Assembly: GCA_002943765.1 (NCBI GenBank)
Contig: PQWQ01000011.1
Coordinates: forward strand, 372,001 to 436,000
Source: Psoroptes ovis
Taxonomy: Eukaryota; Arthropoda; Arachnida; Sarcoptiformes; Psoroptidae
Length of the DNA: 64,000 bases
Direction: 5' to 3'
The notes below the pieces were generated by a model, which saw only the letters and a list, made by a program, of their open reading frames with translations, was not told the origin of the DNA and searched no databases. The translations under genes were made by a program, and so were the position numbers. The stretch's first letter is position 1; every line of letters starts with the position of its first letter. This document shows positions 1-12,709 of the stretch, in pieces.

Positions 1-338
1 TAGGTTAGGTTAGGTTACGCCATGCTAAGTTGGTGAGTTAGGTTAGGTTATGCTATGCTATGCTAAGTTGATGAGTTAGGTTAGGTTAGGTTACGCCATG
101 CTAAGTTGGTGAGTTAGGTTAGGTTAGGTTACGCCATGCTAAGTTGGTGAGTTAGGTTAGGTTATGCTATGCTATGCTAAGTTGATGAGTTAGGTTAGGT
201 TAGGTTACGCCATGCTAAGTTGGTGAGTTAGGTTAGGTTATGCTATGCTATGCTAAGTTGATGAGTTAGGTTAGGTTAGGTTATGCTATGCCAAGTTGGT
301 GAGTTAGGTTAGGTTAGTTTATGCCATTTTATGCTGTG
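1..338. repeat. 38-bp tandem array carrying TTAGG telomere-type repeats
   Basis: A tandem array with an exact 38-bp period. Full units start at 35, 73, 111, 149, 187, 225 and 263; a partial unit lies before 35 and a decayed one from 301 to about 338. Each unit holds two or three TTAGG copies followed by a short spacer. Two unit types alternate irregularly: one has a single ACGCCATGCTAAGTTGGT spacer, the other has three TATGC steps and ends in GTTGAT. Order from 35: B A A B A B A-like. TTAGG is the ancestral arthropod telomere motif. Here it reads TTAGG on the + strand, pointing into the window. Whether it is telomeric, subtelomeric or internal cannot be decided from the window. Confidence 0.9.
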
Positions 339-3300
339 TTGAGTTGTTGGTTTGGGAGGTTTGGTTATTTTTTTGAAAAACTTCCCGGGAATTTACCAGG
401 TTGGTTTGTGAAAGTTTCTGGGAAGTTTCTCAGTTGCTGCGAAAAAAAATTGAATTTGAATTTTTTCTACGTTAAAACTGAAATTTATACAAAATTTAGT
501 CCAATGTTTTATTTGATATAATTTAAACCAGTGATTCCCCTGCTTTCGGGACTATCGCCCACCTGAATCGCTAAATCGCCCAGTTCGAGAATCCACTGAT
601 CATGATCAAATGCGTCAAATCATTATTGTTAAATTGTTATCATCAGATCTTTATTGTGAAAGCTCCAAAAATAAATCCATCTGTCGAATATTTTCACATT
701 TTTCATAGCCATAAATTATATTTACTTACTTGATCGAAAAAAATGAGTCAATAAATAAATAAAATAACGGAAATTAATAAAAAAAATTATTTCACAACAA
801 TGAATCATCAAATTCCGATCTTATATTCAATAATGGAATGATTATACAGAAAAATTTTAATCAAAATGTACTGAAAAATTGCAAAATCATCAACATTTGA
901 TAATTATAAACGATATTTAAATTAATATTAGAATAGGAGAAAATAGACAAATTGTTGTCACCATTTGATCACTATTGATGGTTGGCACCTCATCATCACC
1001 ATCATCAGCAGCAGCATTCCACATCTGCATATCTTTGATCTATTTACTCTTGTTGTTTACACTGTTTGTTTATGATCGTTCATCTGAAAGTTGTAGAAAT
1101 TTCTTCTTGAGTGTTTTTGTTCTTTTTCTATCGGATTTTTCTGTATCGGTTAATGACAATAATAACAGTGTTTGTTTATGATTGTTTTAATTTCAAAATT
1201 ACATTTAAAAAGCAAAGAAAATTCAGCCGAGTGATTTATTATTTGTTTTTGTTTGCTTTGCATTAATTAGAACATATTATATTCATATATGATTAAGGTC
1301 AATGTAGGTCATTTATTAATCAATGTATTGCAGTAAAATTTACTTTTATGAGTCTTAAAACCACCGTCTCATACAATAAGCCTCTGAAGACTAGAGCGAC
1401 ATGTGCGAGCCTAAAGTTCGTCTTGGAAATTGAAAATTTCATTGATTTTCAATTAGAACTTGAATTGGCATCGAAAATGAATGATAATTATTTTTCTGAT
1501 TTCAAATGTGCTATAATCACAGTGGAATTAGTAATTTTGAGGAAAAAAAGCAAAAGAAGAAATAATTCAATCAAATTACGATGGAAAATTTTTTTTTTCA
1601 AATGAATCGTAATGAATGTAATAATTATTTTCATAATAATAATAATAATGAATGTTGATGATGATAATAATATAATCAATACGAATCATTAATGATAATT
1701 GTAATTATTATTAATGTTAACATCATTATCAATGGTAATAATTATTGGTAATCATTGATTGATTTTAGTGAAGTAGAAATAGTGAATCAGAAATAGTTTG
1801 ATTTGAAAAATGAAAATATCAAATCAAATGTGTAATTATGATGTTGAATTTTTTTTTCGTATTGAATTCAATTGACATGAATCAATTTTGATTGGATTTA
1901 TTTCGTTTGTTCGTACTGATTTTTAATCATGAAAATCATTTGTAATTCAAAATTTTTGAACTGAAATCGAAATCAGTCTGAATTGAAATCAGAATCAATG
2001 ATTTAATTGATCAAAGATTATTGTCATAAATTTAAAATGTTTTTAATTTATTGCGAAAATAAAAATGAAATAGTTCACCGACATAGTTTTCATTTGAAGA
2101 TAGGTTTGTCGCTTCGAACATTGATTAAATTCATATCTTAATTAACAAGATGTTAGAAAAATATCAATTTTTAAATTCAAAGTCATTCCATTTTAATTCA
2201 AAATTTCTTTCCATACTTTAAACATTGACAATTGTCAATTGTCAATTCAATCATTATCATCGTCATTACCATCATCATCATCATCACCATTATTATCATT
2301 ACCACACACTGCTTGATTGTTGAAGGCGTTGGCTCGCCATTTTTCGGCTGTTGATTCAAGAACAATGGAAAAAAATGAAGAATTACAAAAATATCTTTTC
2401 AACAACAACAACAATAATTGTTTTGAGCATCCGACTAACTCAATGAATTTTATATTTTTCTAATTTTATTCATTTTTATTTGTATGAATGATGAACAAAA
2501 ACAAATGAAAAAACAAGAATAAGAACAATACGATTCAATTCAATTCAATTTTTCAATTCACCACAAAACTAAATGTGTTTTTCTTTCGTTAAAAAAACAA
2601 TGATTTTAAATTGTTCAAATGTTAAGCATCGATTCAAATATATGTGATGACTATTAACTGTTCTCAGCAGCTTCTGTATTTTAAACCAAATGATTATGAT
2701 GAACTCGAATTTAAAATTTCAAAGATTATTTTTGGATTTTTTTTTTAAATTTTCAGTCTCCATTTGACTTTTGAATCGTAGTCTCCATGTTGTTGTTACG
2801 CTAATAATCATTTATATTCGTAGAATTTTGAAATTTTAGAAATATTTCAGTCGTTATTCCTCATATGCTGAAGTTTATCTTTGATTCTTGAGTGAATAAT
2901 GAAGAATATTCAACGGAAAATCATGGTGATAGTTGCCAAGAAATTATAAAAATATGAATAAAAATAGTTTTTTGAAAAATTCATTTAATTTATTAACTTC
3001 AAAGTCAAGCATAAAAAATCATAAAATAATCATGTTTTGCTTGGCTGAATTCTGTTTGTTTGATGGCACATTTCATATGCATTCAATGCATGATGAATTT
3101 TTTCGCTCATATTCAACACATTAATACGAATGTGATAATAATAATTTTTAATTGTTTTCCACTGTTGCTGTTGCTGTTGATGATTAAACATTTCATAAGA
3201 ATAAATAAATAATTTTAAATCATGACAAGTTGAAAAAAAATTTGACAAAATTATGACATAATTTCAATTATGACTGTCCAATGTTTAAATTTTAGTTTAA

Positions 3301-4840
3301 ATTTTTTGATTTGCAACGGCCAATAACAATGAATGGTAAAATCAGTTAAAAACTACGCCTTAGAAGCCAATTATAGCCAAACAACAGCCATATATTTTCA
3401 TTGGCTGCTATGAAAAAAGATTTTTGATAAGAAAATAATAAATTATTATCATCGTTGAAAACAATGATTATTCTTGACATTCTCTACGAGCTACAAACAT
3501 TGGAATCACATGACTCCGAATAATATCATTTCTCGGAATTTAAACCAGAAATAATGATGAAGGGTGTGTTCACATCATTTTCCCCCTATGCGACCATTTT
3601 TCTGGCCATGTCATTCGTTTGGCATTATTTCAAACGTTTTTGACGTACACATGTTTCATGTGTGAAGCATTTATGTAATTGTGGTTTAGCCGAGAAAAAA
3701 TTTGTTTGTTGTTGTCAACTTGGAAAATTTATTTCCTTCTCCATCTATTCATTTCAATCATTCAATTCTTTTCAATTCAATTTATTCAACACACAGGTCA
3801 CATATGATTGCGGAATTCAACATTTAATTTATTCTATTCAAAAGACTTTTTGTGGGTAATTGTGCTTTGCATTATGATGTAACATGATGTGTTGACCTGT
3901 TTATGTATTCATTCATTTATTTATTTATTTGGTTTTATAATTTATTTATTTATTTATATTTAAATTATGCACGAAATTTCGTGACAAAATGAATAAATAA
4001 ATAAATAAATAAACGAAAATTTGCTGCATTTTTGTTTGTTTTGTCAAATTTCTATCAAATTTTTTCCATTATATCCATGAACATTTGATATTGCCTGACT
4101 GAAAGACCGAAAATACAGAAAGTCTTTTGTTTTTTTTTCATGTTTTTGCTTATTTTAATTCCATTTCATTAATTGCCTTATCGATGAGGTTGATTGCTTA
4201 TTTTGAAAGCATCAATTTCATTGTTGTTTTGGTTGTTGTTGATCTAATTTTTATGAAATCTTATTTATCCTAATTTATTTCATCTCTTGTTCTAACAACT
4301 GGTTCAATATTTATTGATCAGATCAATTCATCATTCGGATAGGGATAAATCATGTCGAAATAATCCTGATACTAAATCTAATGCTGATCGAATCGTGTCG
4401 AACATATTGTATTAACTTAATATATTGTATTTAAAATTGATATCATGTTTCTTTTGCAAATTTTTCACAATCGATGATTTGATTGATAAAACTTGATTCA
4501 AATTATTTGTATCAAATTTATCATGAAAATTTGTGCTTCGAAATATTGATATTTTTTTGGAAATTTTAGATTTTATTTCACCATCTATGGAGGTGCTATA
4601 ATTTTGTTTTGTCGGTGTGATTGGGTGAATAAATTGATTTTGGATTTAAATTTCATTTCACTCGTTTTCTTTTTGAATGTCAATGCAAAAATTTGAAAAT
4701 TTGTATCAATCAATCAATCAAAGCATAAATCTAATCAACAAGTGTGTGTTGGTGGTGATGGTCGTATTGCCTCTTTTTCTAATTAAGAATTAATGATTTT
4801 TTGAAATTTATTTTAATTAAAAATTCCTTAAAAATCAACA
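339..4840. other. Gene-poor AT-rich region upstream of the LIM gene
   Basis: No open frame here has family features, and the short frames are low-complexity. It contains simple (CAT)n-like runs near 2270-2290, an inverted repeat at 3647-3663 with 7-bp arms (ACACATG and CATGTGT) around TTT, and a hairpin-forming ATTT/AAAT region at 3910-4014. The 5' exon(s) and promoter of the gene at 4841-8004 probably lie in or left of this stretch, because its first recognisable LIM exon begins behind a 3' splice site at 4910. I could not identify that upstream exon. Confidence 0.6.
3910..4014. repeat. ATTT/AAAT inverted repeat with palindromic core
   Basis: Runs of ATTT on the left (about 3913-3955) face runs of AAAT on the right (about 3990-4012). 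Between them is a perfect 14-bp palindrome, CACGAAATTTCGTG, at 3970-3983. The strand could fold into a long hairpin. Low-complexity microsatellite expansion explains the arms; the palindromic core is not explained by it. Confidence 0.6.
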
Positions 4841-7800
4841 ATGTTCAATGATAGTGTTCAACCCTTTATTGATTCTGAAATTTTTTACAATTTTTATTTC
4901 AATTCCGTAGGTAAAGTACTATGTGAAGCATGTTTGAAAAAATGTTCGGGCAACGTACTGCGTGTTGGTAAAGTTTATTTTCATATTGCTTGTTTTAAAT
5001 GTCATGGTATGGTATACGAATTTTGTATTTAATCATTTGGATTGAAAATTATTGTTATTTTAAAATAATTGTTTGATTAGAATGTAAAATATCATTATCA
5101 AAAGGAGGATTTTATACACATTCAATAAATAATACTACAAATTATTATTGTACAAAATGTTATCAAAATTCATTCGGTACAAAATGTGCATTTTGTAATG
5201 AATTTGTTGAAGGTGAAGTCATTAGTGCATTAGGAAATACTTATCATCAAAAATGTTTTCGCTGTAATCGATGCAAGTATGTAAATTAGAATTTTAATAA
5301 ATATTCATTATTCAAGAAATAATTTTATTCATCTATTCATGATAGACAACCATTTCCAAGTGGTGAAAAAGTTACATGGACTGGAAAGGAATGTCTTTGC
5401 TCGAAATGTATACAAATACCGACAGTATCAACACCTAATAATGATGGATTGATACCAAGTAATTCAATCGAAAAAATTTATTGAGAAAAAAATTATTTAA
5501 ATTATTATCTATTGTTATTTTATTTTTCAAAATAGTTTGTAATTCATGTAATAATGAAATATCTGATGGACAAGCATTAATTGCATTAGATAAACATTGG
5601 CATATTTCATGTTTTAAATGTGTTACATGTGGTTGCATTTTACATGGTGAATATTTAAGTAAAGATGGTAAAGTTTACTGTGAAAAAGATTATCAAAAAC
5701 AATTCGGCATCAAATGTCATCATTGTGAACGTTATATAACTGGTAAAGTTTTACAAGCTGGTGATAATCATTTCCATCCCACTTGTGCAAGGTTTGTTCA
5801 TTTGATTTTGTTTTGATAAATTTTATCATCATATCTTCTGTGATTTGTATTTAGATGCATAAAATGTGGCGATGTCTTTAGTGATGGTGAAGAAATGTAT
5901 ATACAAGGAGCCGCCATTTGGCATCCAAGATGTGGACCAGGACCGGGAGAAAATAATATCGATGATTTAATGACACCACCAATCGATAATCCACAGGTAG
6001 ATTTATTCAGTGAATTCAAATGCCATAACATTGCTATTCGCATTTATTATAATTTGTTTTTTTATTTAATTTAATTTTATTTATTCATTATTTTGCATGA
6101 ATTATTTTTTGATTATGATTTCAAAATGATGCTTGCTATGATAATTTTTGACGAAATGATATATAATAATTAGTATTTGCGACCCGATTCACCTAGCATG
6201 ACAAGTTCTTTATCTCGTTCTATTAGCCCGTTTGGAAATTATGGCGAACAGGTTTGTTTTTTTGTTTTGTTTTGTTTCGTTTTTTGTTATTGATGAGCTT
6301 TGAATTTTAAAAACCATTTCCCATTTGTTTGAAAAATCTAAAATTTATTATAATAAATTCAAAATAGATTAAAAATTCATTTTTTCTTTTGCATGTTAAT
6401 TAGCTTAGCGAATCAAGTCCATATTTGGATAAAAATCAAACATGGACAAGCGACATGAGTCGTTATTATGCATATAGCTATTTAACAGCTGAACCTACAC
6501 TTGGTTATTTACGGAAACCAGTCGAACCACGTGCACCTAAATCACCACAATTTCATCGGCCACCTGATCATCATTATTATCGGCGTACACAAAGTAGATC
6601 TCCAAAACAAGGAATGCGTGCTATGCTTGATCATTTACAAGTAACAAATTCTTTAAGACCAAAATCACCATCAATGAACAATGAAGAACCAATCGAATTA
6701 TCACATTATCCAAGTGCACAAAAACCAAATCCAAATGATGTGCCGACAATCGAACGTGAAGATTTTCCAGCACCACCGGTATGTTTTATTCAATTTTTTA
6801 AAAAACAGTTATTGACTACATTTTTTCATAGTTTCCGTATGCTGATCCAAATCTTAAAAAATGGTACAGTTCAGGTGATGATCTTGAAGAAGAGTTCGTT
6901 GCTAAAGAACGTGAAGAAAATTTTTATAGTCCACAATTGAAAAAAGAAGAAGAAGAATTATCTAAAATCGCCACCGGAATTGGCAAAGTCTTTTTGAAAA
7001 CTGTGAAAGAACGTGAGAAAATTATGGCTCATCGTAGAGCTAATCTTGATCCTCGTAATGCATCTCGGACACCTTCAGCCAGAACTGAAATACCCGCAAG
7101 GTTAAGATATGATAATCCGGTTAATGCTTGTATGTAATTTTTCAGACCAAAATTTGGCAGACATATTTATTTCTATATTTTTATAGCGCCATCACGTGAC
7201 ATCGATCGACCAAAACCATGGGAAGATGAAGAATATGAACGATATTTTTATCGAAATTCACGAATGACTCGAAGTCAACCTTATATTAATTATAATGGTA
7301 ATTGATTTAAATGACAACTCATTATTTTCATTTCGAAGTTAATTATTTCATTACTTAAAATAGTTGTATCATCACTGCGTAATACGCCTAAACCTGGATA
7401 TAGCCTTAAACATCGTGAAAATGGTGTTGAATCGCCATTTGAGAAAAAATATTTAGAAAAAACACAAAGTGCCGAATTTGGTACTAAAAGATCAGATGGT
7501 AATGCTCAAATTTGAATAAATTTATGGATAATTTTTTGTTTTCAATTAGTTCCAGCAGCTTCTGATCATCAAAATCGATATTATATGAATCATAGCTCAA
7601 GCGGAACATTTAGAACGACACCATATTCCGAAGGATTCGGAACTTATCATGGAAACTACACAACCGGTTCTTATAGTCCACATTTTCGACGTTCAATGCC
7701 AAATGTTAATCTTCAACATATTAATAATGAGACGCCAAGACAATATCCTTATCATTTATTAAAAATATCGAATTATCGATTACCACCAGGTATTAAAATT

Positions 7801-8004
7801 CAATAATTTTTTAAAAAATGAATTACAAAATAATTTTAAAATGAATTATTTTTAAAAATCACTTTAGACGTTGATCGATGTCATCTTGAACGACATTTAG
7901 ATAATAATGAATTTGAAAGAATATTCGCAATGAATCGTATGGATTTTTATCGTTTACCCGAATGGAAAAGAAATGAGCTTAAAAAACGAGTCAAACTTTT
8001 TTGA
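4841..8004 (+). CDS. Actin-binding LIM protein (abLIM / Unc-115 type)
   Basis: Links signalling to the actin cytoskeleton, by family knowledge. Twelve exons: to 5006, 5081-5276, 5346-5458, 5536-5791, 5855-5996, 6174-6251, 6404-6778, 6832-7129, 7187-7297, 7364-7498, 7550-7789, 7868-8004. They give four LIM zinc-binding domains in order, starting CEAC (its C-x2-C pair), CAFC, CNSC and CHHC, then a Ser/Pro-rich linker with conserved islands such as SPQFHRP, and a C-terminal villin headpiece ending in ELKKRVKLF, the usual actin-binding end. About 748 aa if the in-frame ATG at 4841 is used, close to family length. The start is doubtful: a pyrimidine-rich stretch and AG at 4909-4910 look like a 3' splice site, so the true first exon is probably further upstream. 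Confidence in the family is very high; the 5' end is unresolved. Confidence 0.93.
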
Positions 8005-8262
8005 AAAAAAAAATATTAAATCATTAAAATTTCCATAGTACCGGCATATTATAATAATTTTAATCAAATTTATAGTTGAATTTGTAATTTATATTGATTC
8101 AAGACAACAGTCGAAAAAGCATGTCGATATACAAGTGGCAAATCTCAGTGTCAATAATATTTTGATACTATTAATAACTATTAAAGAAATCAGTGAATAA
8201 AGTTTAAAATTGATTAAATTATTATTATTATTCTTCAAGACTTACTCATGCATGCGTTTGTC

Positions 8263-8296
<34 letters not shown>

Positions 8297-9210
8297 ATGA
8301 AATACACTGTATTGTTTTGACATATATGACAACACACACTGCCCGATGTTATCTTTATTTTCATTTTTTTTTCTTGAAAAACTTTTATTAAAAAAAAATT
8401 TTATTTCAAATAATTCATTTAGTTATTTTGTGAAATTGATATAAAAATATATTCTTTTTATTTTATTTAAATCAATGAGTTACACAAGAGAATTATGACA
8501 TTCTAATTCAATTATTTAAAATCATTATTATCGATTATTATCATTATTATTATTATTAATTAATTAATCAACGAAAAAAAAAATCTTTTTATAATTTCAA
8601 AAAAAAAAAGAAGAAAATCAATAGAAAAATGCTAAAAAAAATTAATTATTTCAATAAAATTTGTGATATAAAATTTTAATGTTGAAATATTTATGAATTT
8701 CAAAATGTTTTCATTTTCTATTCAACGAAAATTATATTCACCAGTCGTCGGATCGTTCAGTATCGTTTTAATAATCTATATTTATTCAAAGGAATTTTAT
8801 TCTTGAGGTATTCACACATTTATTGTTTTGCAATTTTATTGATTTTTTAGTTTTCTGTAAATGAAATTTTGTCTACCATATTTTATGCAAGAATAATTAA
8901 ATTGTAAAAATCAATGCAAATTGATTTTCTGATTATTTTTTCCGTCTTTTTGTTTCAATTTTTCATTTGAATTCATTTTGATTAAATAATCGATGAATTA
9001 TTTTTCAATTTTTTTTTTCGTTTTATATGATTGCCATTGATTTTCATATGAATTCATTCATATTACATTACCTGTCAACATGTATTCTTTAGGTAAAATG
9101 AATAAAAATAGTCCAACATAATAAATGAATAGCTGTACGAAGATGATTATGATGAAATAAAACAAAGCAAATGAAGAGTAGAGAAAAAAAAGAATAAACA
9201 AATTATTGTA
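8005..9210. other. Intergenic region with (TCA)n microsatellite
   Basis: Between the 3' end of the LIM gene and the 3' end of the minus-strand membrane-protein gene. It contains a perfect (TCA)10 run at 8264-8293 and several A/T homopolymers. No coding frame with features was seen. Confidence 0.6.
8196..8201 (+). terminator. Probable poly(A) signal AATAAA of the abLIM gene
   Basis: AATAAA lies about 190 bp past the stop codon at 8004, in an otherwise non-coding stretch. It is placed by sequence match only. Confidence 0.45.
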
Positions 9211-10796
9211 TTAATTTCTAAAACAAAACAAATAATAATTTACGTTTAAAATCATGCGATTCGATACAGTGCCAAGTGTTGAAATTTTATGACCAAAATA
9301 TGGTTCAGTCATTAAACAATGATAAAAATTATCATATTTAATTTTCAATAATAGTGGATAATTAATATTTTGTATAATTGGAAAAATATATTCTTTGGAT
9401 TTATGTAATAATTTACTTTGATATGCCATAAATATTAACGGTACAAATATTAAATCTTCAGTAAGTATGATGGCTGTCACAATTATTCTATCATACCATA
9501 CACCGATTTGATTCCATAATGCTGATACGCCCAATATGTGTGATGGAAAAAAGAATATTAATGTACGAAATAGTAGATTAGCGAATAATTTTTCTGAAGA
9601 TATATTCAAAAAAGAACAAATATAATTATGTTCGATTAATAATTTTTTCAATTTCAATTGTGCATTATGATTAAATGATAATATTGATGTTTTCTTATAT
9701 CTAATGTTATCCTGATAATAGTTATTATAAAAATAAATTCTATTCAATGAATAATCTCTCATATTATTCATTTTATTTACACGATAACTTTGATCTCTTA
9801 ACAAACGATATGATTTATTTATTCTATTTATTTCATACATATGAAAACTGGTTGTTACAATAATCATTACGACTGGTATGAATCCATGTATCATCATCAA
9901 TGAAAGATTTCCTACCAATAATGAACTATCGATAATTGCCGCTATTGTGTAATGTGGTCGATAATTAAATAATCTGATTATTGAGTAAAAATAATAGCTA
10001 AAGCAGCCAGAAGCAAATATTACTTTAATGATTACAATTTGGAAAATTCAGAAAAGAAAAAATCACAATTAATTCAGAAATAAGACAATAAAACGAATAT
10101 CTTACTGAAGCCAGGAAGGATCGGAAGAGTCAATATTTCGATCACATAATTGATAATCATTAAAAATGATCTAGATTGATTAGTAATATTAGGTGCTGTG
10201 TTCAGATGATAATATGATAATTTAACTTTGTCTACATAATCAAAATTCAAGTAAAATAAAAATTTAGCATATTGATAGCATAGCCACTGAGTAATTTTTT
10301 CTGGTATCAATTTTTTAATAAAATATCCATGTTTATTATTCATAAAATCATAATAAATTTTTTTCATACGTAAATTTAGAATTATATTTTTTCTATCATT
10401 TGTAATCATGCATTCGATACATTGATCAAAATTTTTAACACTAAGATCATATGGTACTTGAAATATGATGGAATTTTCATATTTTTTCAAATATAATTTT
10501 TTTTCACATTCAACACAATAATAAACACCAATAAATAACATAATTGAATAACGTTGAAATAAATCAGGATGATCATATATTAGAAAATTAAAAAATAGAT
10601 CATATTTCCATAAATGAAAAAAATCTAAATAATAACTCGACATACAAATCAGAACACGAAATATTGTTGCGTACAATATTATTAGTAATGAATAATGTAG
10701 ATAACGATATGATTTACGATCTTTATTATGAATTAATTGATTCAAAACGTATTTATAAAAATAACGATAATGAAATAATTTGTTCAACGTTTCCAT
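9211..10796 (-). CDS. Seven-helix membrane protein, gustatory-receptor-like
   Basis: Two exons, complement(10106-10796) and complement(9211-10022), with a GTAAGA donor and an 83-bp intron, give a 500-aa protein. Hydrophobic segments fall near residues 34-54, 83-96, 211-230, 232-249, 263-290, 376-398 and 409-431, so about seven helices. There is no signal peptide and no cysteine-rich domain. The C-terminus has a weakly hydrophobic stretch beginning LGTVSNRMI. Length, helix number and lack of other features fit the arthropod gustatory receptor superfamily. The usual TY-x5-QF signature of the last helix is not clearly present, so the family call is tentative. It could also be a mite-specific polytopic protein of unknown role. 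The + strand neighbours on both sides are transcribed separately. Confidence 0.7.
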
Positions 10797-11710
10797 TATT
10801 GATTACAAATTTACCACGTTTCATCAATGTTTATTTCTGATTTTACATAGATTTTACAAATGACTTTTGTCATTTCAAATGTCACCAACAAAATGAAATG
10901 GAAAAAATTTTTCTTGAAATTTTATATGATTTTTTTTCAATTATTTGAGATCATTATTCAGTGGCATTGTCGCTGAGGCGTTACATTCAATGATTGTATG
11001 AATGAATTTACAGACATACTTATGAATAAAACTTTAGATACTTTAAATATGATTTCTTTGATCGATTTTCTAATTCATTTTATCGATTCATATTTTTTAA
11101 AATGAAATTATTTGAATCGTCCTCAATTATTTATGGTTTGTGCGAAAACAATAATAATATGTGTGTGGATTCAATTCAATTTCCCCATATATTTTTCCAT
11201 TTGAATTCATATTCTTACTCAGACGTGAATATTCAATTTAATTTTGTTTTAATTTCATTCTGAATCATGTTCATAGATTAACCTTGATAAATTTTAGGTA
11301 ATCAATTTTTCATTACAATTTAAATTGATTTTAACAAAATTCCATCATTATTAATTTGTAATGAGACCGATTAATATAAATTTTTGAACAAGGTTTATTA
11401 TTTTTCGGATAATTTTTAATTTTTTATTCAACTTTTAAAAAATTGTTTATTCAAAATTTTCAATTCATTCTGTGATATAACTAATAATAATAATAATAAT
11501 AATTTAATTGGATTGAATCCAACAACGTCATTTAATGCGTTTAAATATTTTTTTTTCTCAGATGATATTTATGAAATTGTTTGTAAACAAAATGATATTC
11601 AAGACAAGTAGAAAAAAACATATTATTGGTAAGTATAATTAATTGAATTTATGATAATTAATCGCTATTTTTTCTTTAGGAAAATCAATTAGAATTAATC
11701 GATAATCAAC
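10797..11710. other. Divergent intergenic region with likely 5' UTR intron
   Basis: It separates the minus-strand receptor-like gene from the + strand gene at 11711, so it should hold both promoters. A likely 5' UTR intron of the + strand gene runs 11629-11679 (GTAAGT donor, TTTCTTTAG acceptor). An ATG at 11571 opens a short frame that, after this splice, stops just before the main ATG, which makes a candidate upstream open reading frame. A short (AAT)n run lies at 11487-11504. Confidence 0.45.
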
Positions 11711-12439
11711 ATGTGCAGATATAATCGCGCTGATGATGATTTCCGTGAAAGACAATCATCATCAGCAGCATTGCTAACAACAACATTTCCAAGAATCATT
11801 CAAGCATTGATACGTTTAAAACGAAGAGCTGATAGTGATTATTATATAATTCAGTGTAATTTTGAACGCATAAATGAAATGGAATCGATTATAAATAAAT
11901 TAATCTTAACACACATTGATTCAGATAATTATGTCAATTATCTATTTAAACGCGCTGAACAATTGAGTGAGCATTTGGAAACCTATGAAAACATAATTGG
12001 AAAAATCAAAATCGGTGATGAAATTCAACAGAATTTCAAGCAAATTTCTTATGAATTTATTGATTATTTAAAAAGAAAAATTGAATTCAAATCGGTTTGG
12101 ATTGAAAGTATGCAAACAATTGAATTAGGTAGACAAACAATCAAAGATAAGATGACAAATTTAGATGATTTCAAACAAGCAATCGAATATGCATATGAAA
12201 ATGATGAATATTTTCTCTTGAATGAACATAGAATAGAATTTGACGAACAAGTTGATGAATTGAATAATATTGTCGATAATTGTTTTCGTTGTGGACAGCG
12301 ATCTAAAGAATTAAGTACCATTCTTTATGATAAATTGACTGAATTGGAGAAAAAATTTCAAGGCATTGTACGCGATTCTATGAACAAAATTAATGATATT
12401 AAACGCAATTCATCCACACCAATACCATCCTTACATTGA
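11711..12439 (+). CDS. Unrecognised helical protein, 242 aa
   Basis: A single coding exon of 242 codons. The protein is rich in Glu, Lys, Ile and Asn with few Gly or Pro, and long stretches have the heptad-like spacing of coiled coils, for example around residues 50-110 and 150-225. There is no signal peptide, membrane segment or recognised motif; the single Cys-x2-Cys at FRCGQ looks incidental. The codon use and base make-up match the neighbours. A likely 5' UTR intron ends at 11679 and AATAAA follows at 12463. I do not recognise the family. A small subunit of a coiled-coil complex is possible but is not supported by any motif. Confidence 0.75.
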   Translation: MCRYNRADDDFRERQSSSAALLTTTFPRIIQALIRLKRRADSDYYIIQCNFERINEMESIINKLILTHIDSDNYVNYLFKRAEQLSEHLETYENIIGKIKIGDEIQQNFKQISYEFIDYLKRKIEFKSVWIESMQTIELGRQTIKDKMTNLDDFKQAIEYAYENDEYFLLNEHRIEFDEQVDELNNIVDNCFRCGQRSKELSTILYDKLTELEKKFQGIVRDSMNKINDIKRNSSTPIPSLH

Positions 12440-12462
12440 TTAATTAATTTATTTTTTTATTC

Positions 12463-12468
12463 AATAAA
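12463..12468 (+). terminator. Probable poly(A) signal AATAAA
   Basis: AATAAA about 25 bp past the stop codon of the gene ending at 12439, in T-rich DNA. Confidence 0.45.
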
Positions 12469-12709
12469 AATATTTTTTTATTTTTATCAATCAAAATTTG
12501 TTTCAAGTTTAATGCATGCATCTGCTTATTTTAATGGAAATAAAAAATGATTTAATCAAATTGATGGTTGCTTAGTGATCGATCATTGGCTGATTAATCT
12601 GACAAAATTTAAAAACATCATTGTTGTCATGTTAAGCAATTTGTAGTCAAGTTTTGATGACTCATTTTTTAAATAACATGCAATAACAATGAAATGAATC
12701 AAAATAAAA

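Noticed and set aside
1..338. Call as the true chromosome end
   Set aside because: Strand orientation is opposite to that of a left-hand telomere and the units are compound.
574..585. GTTCGAGAATCC-like tRNA B box
   Set aside because: No matching A box or cloverleaf could be drawn around it.
1348..1605. Open frame of 85 codons on the + strand
   Set aside because: No start context, splice signals or recognisable features; composition matches the AT-rich background.
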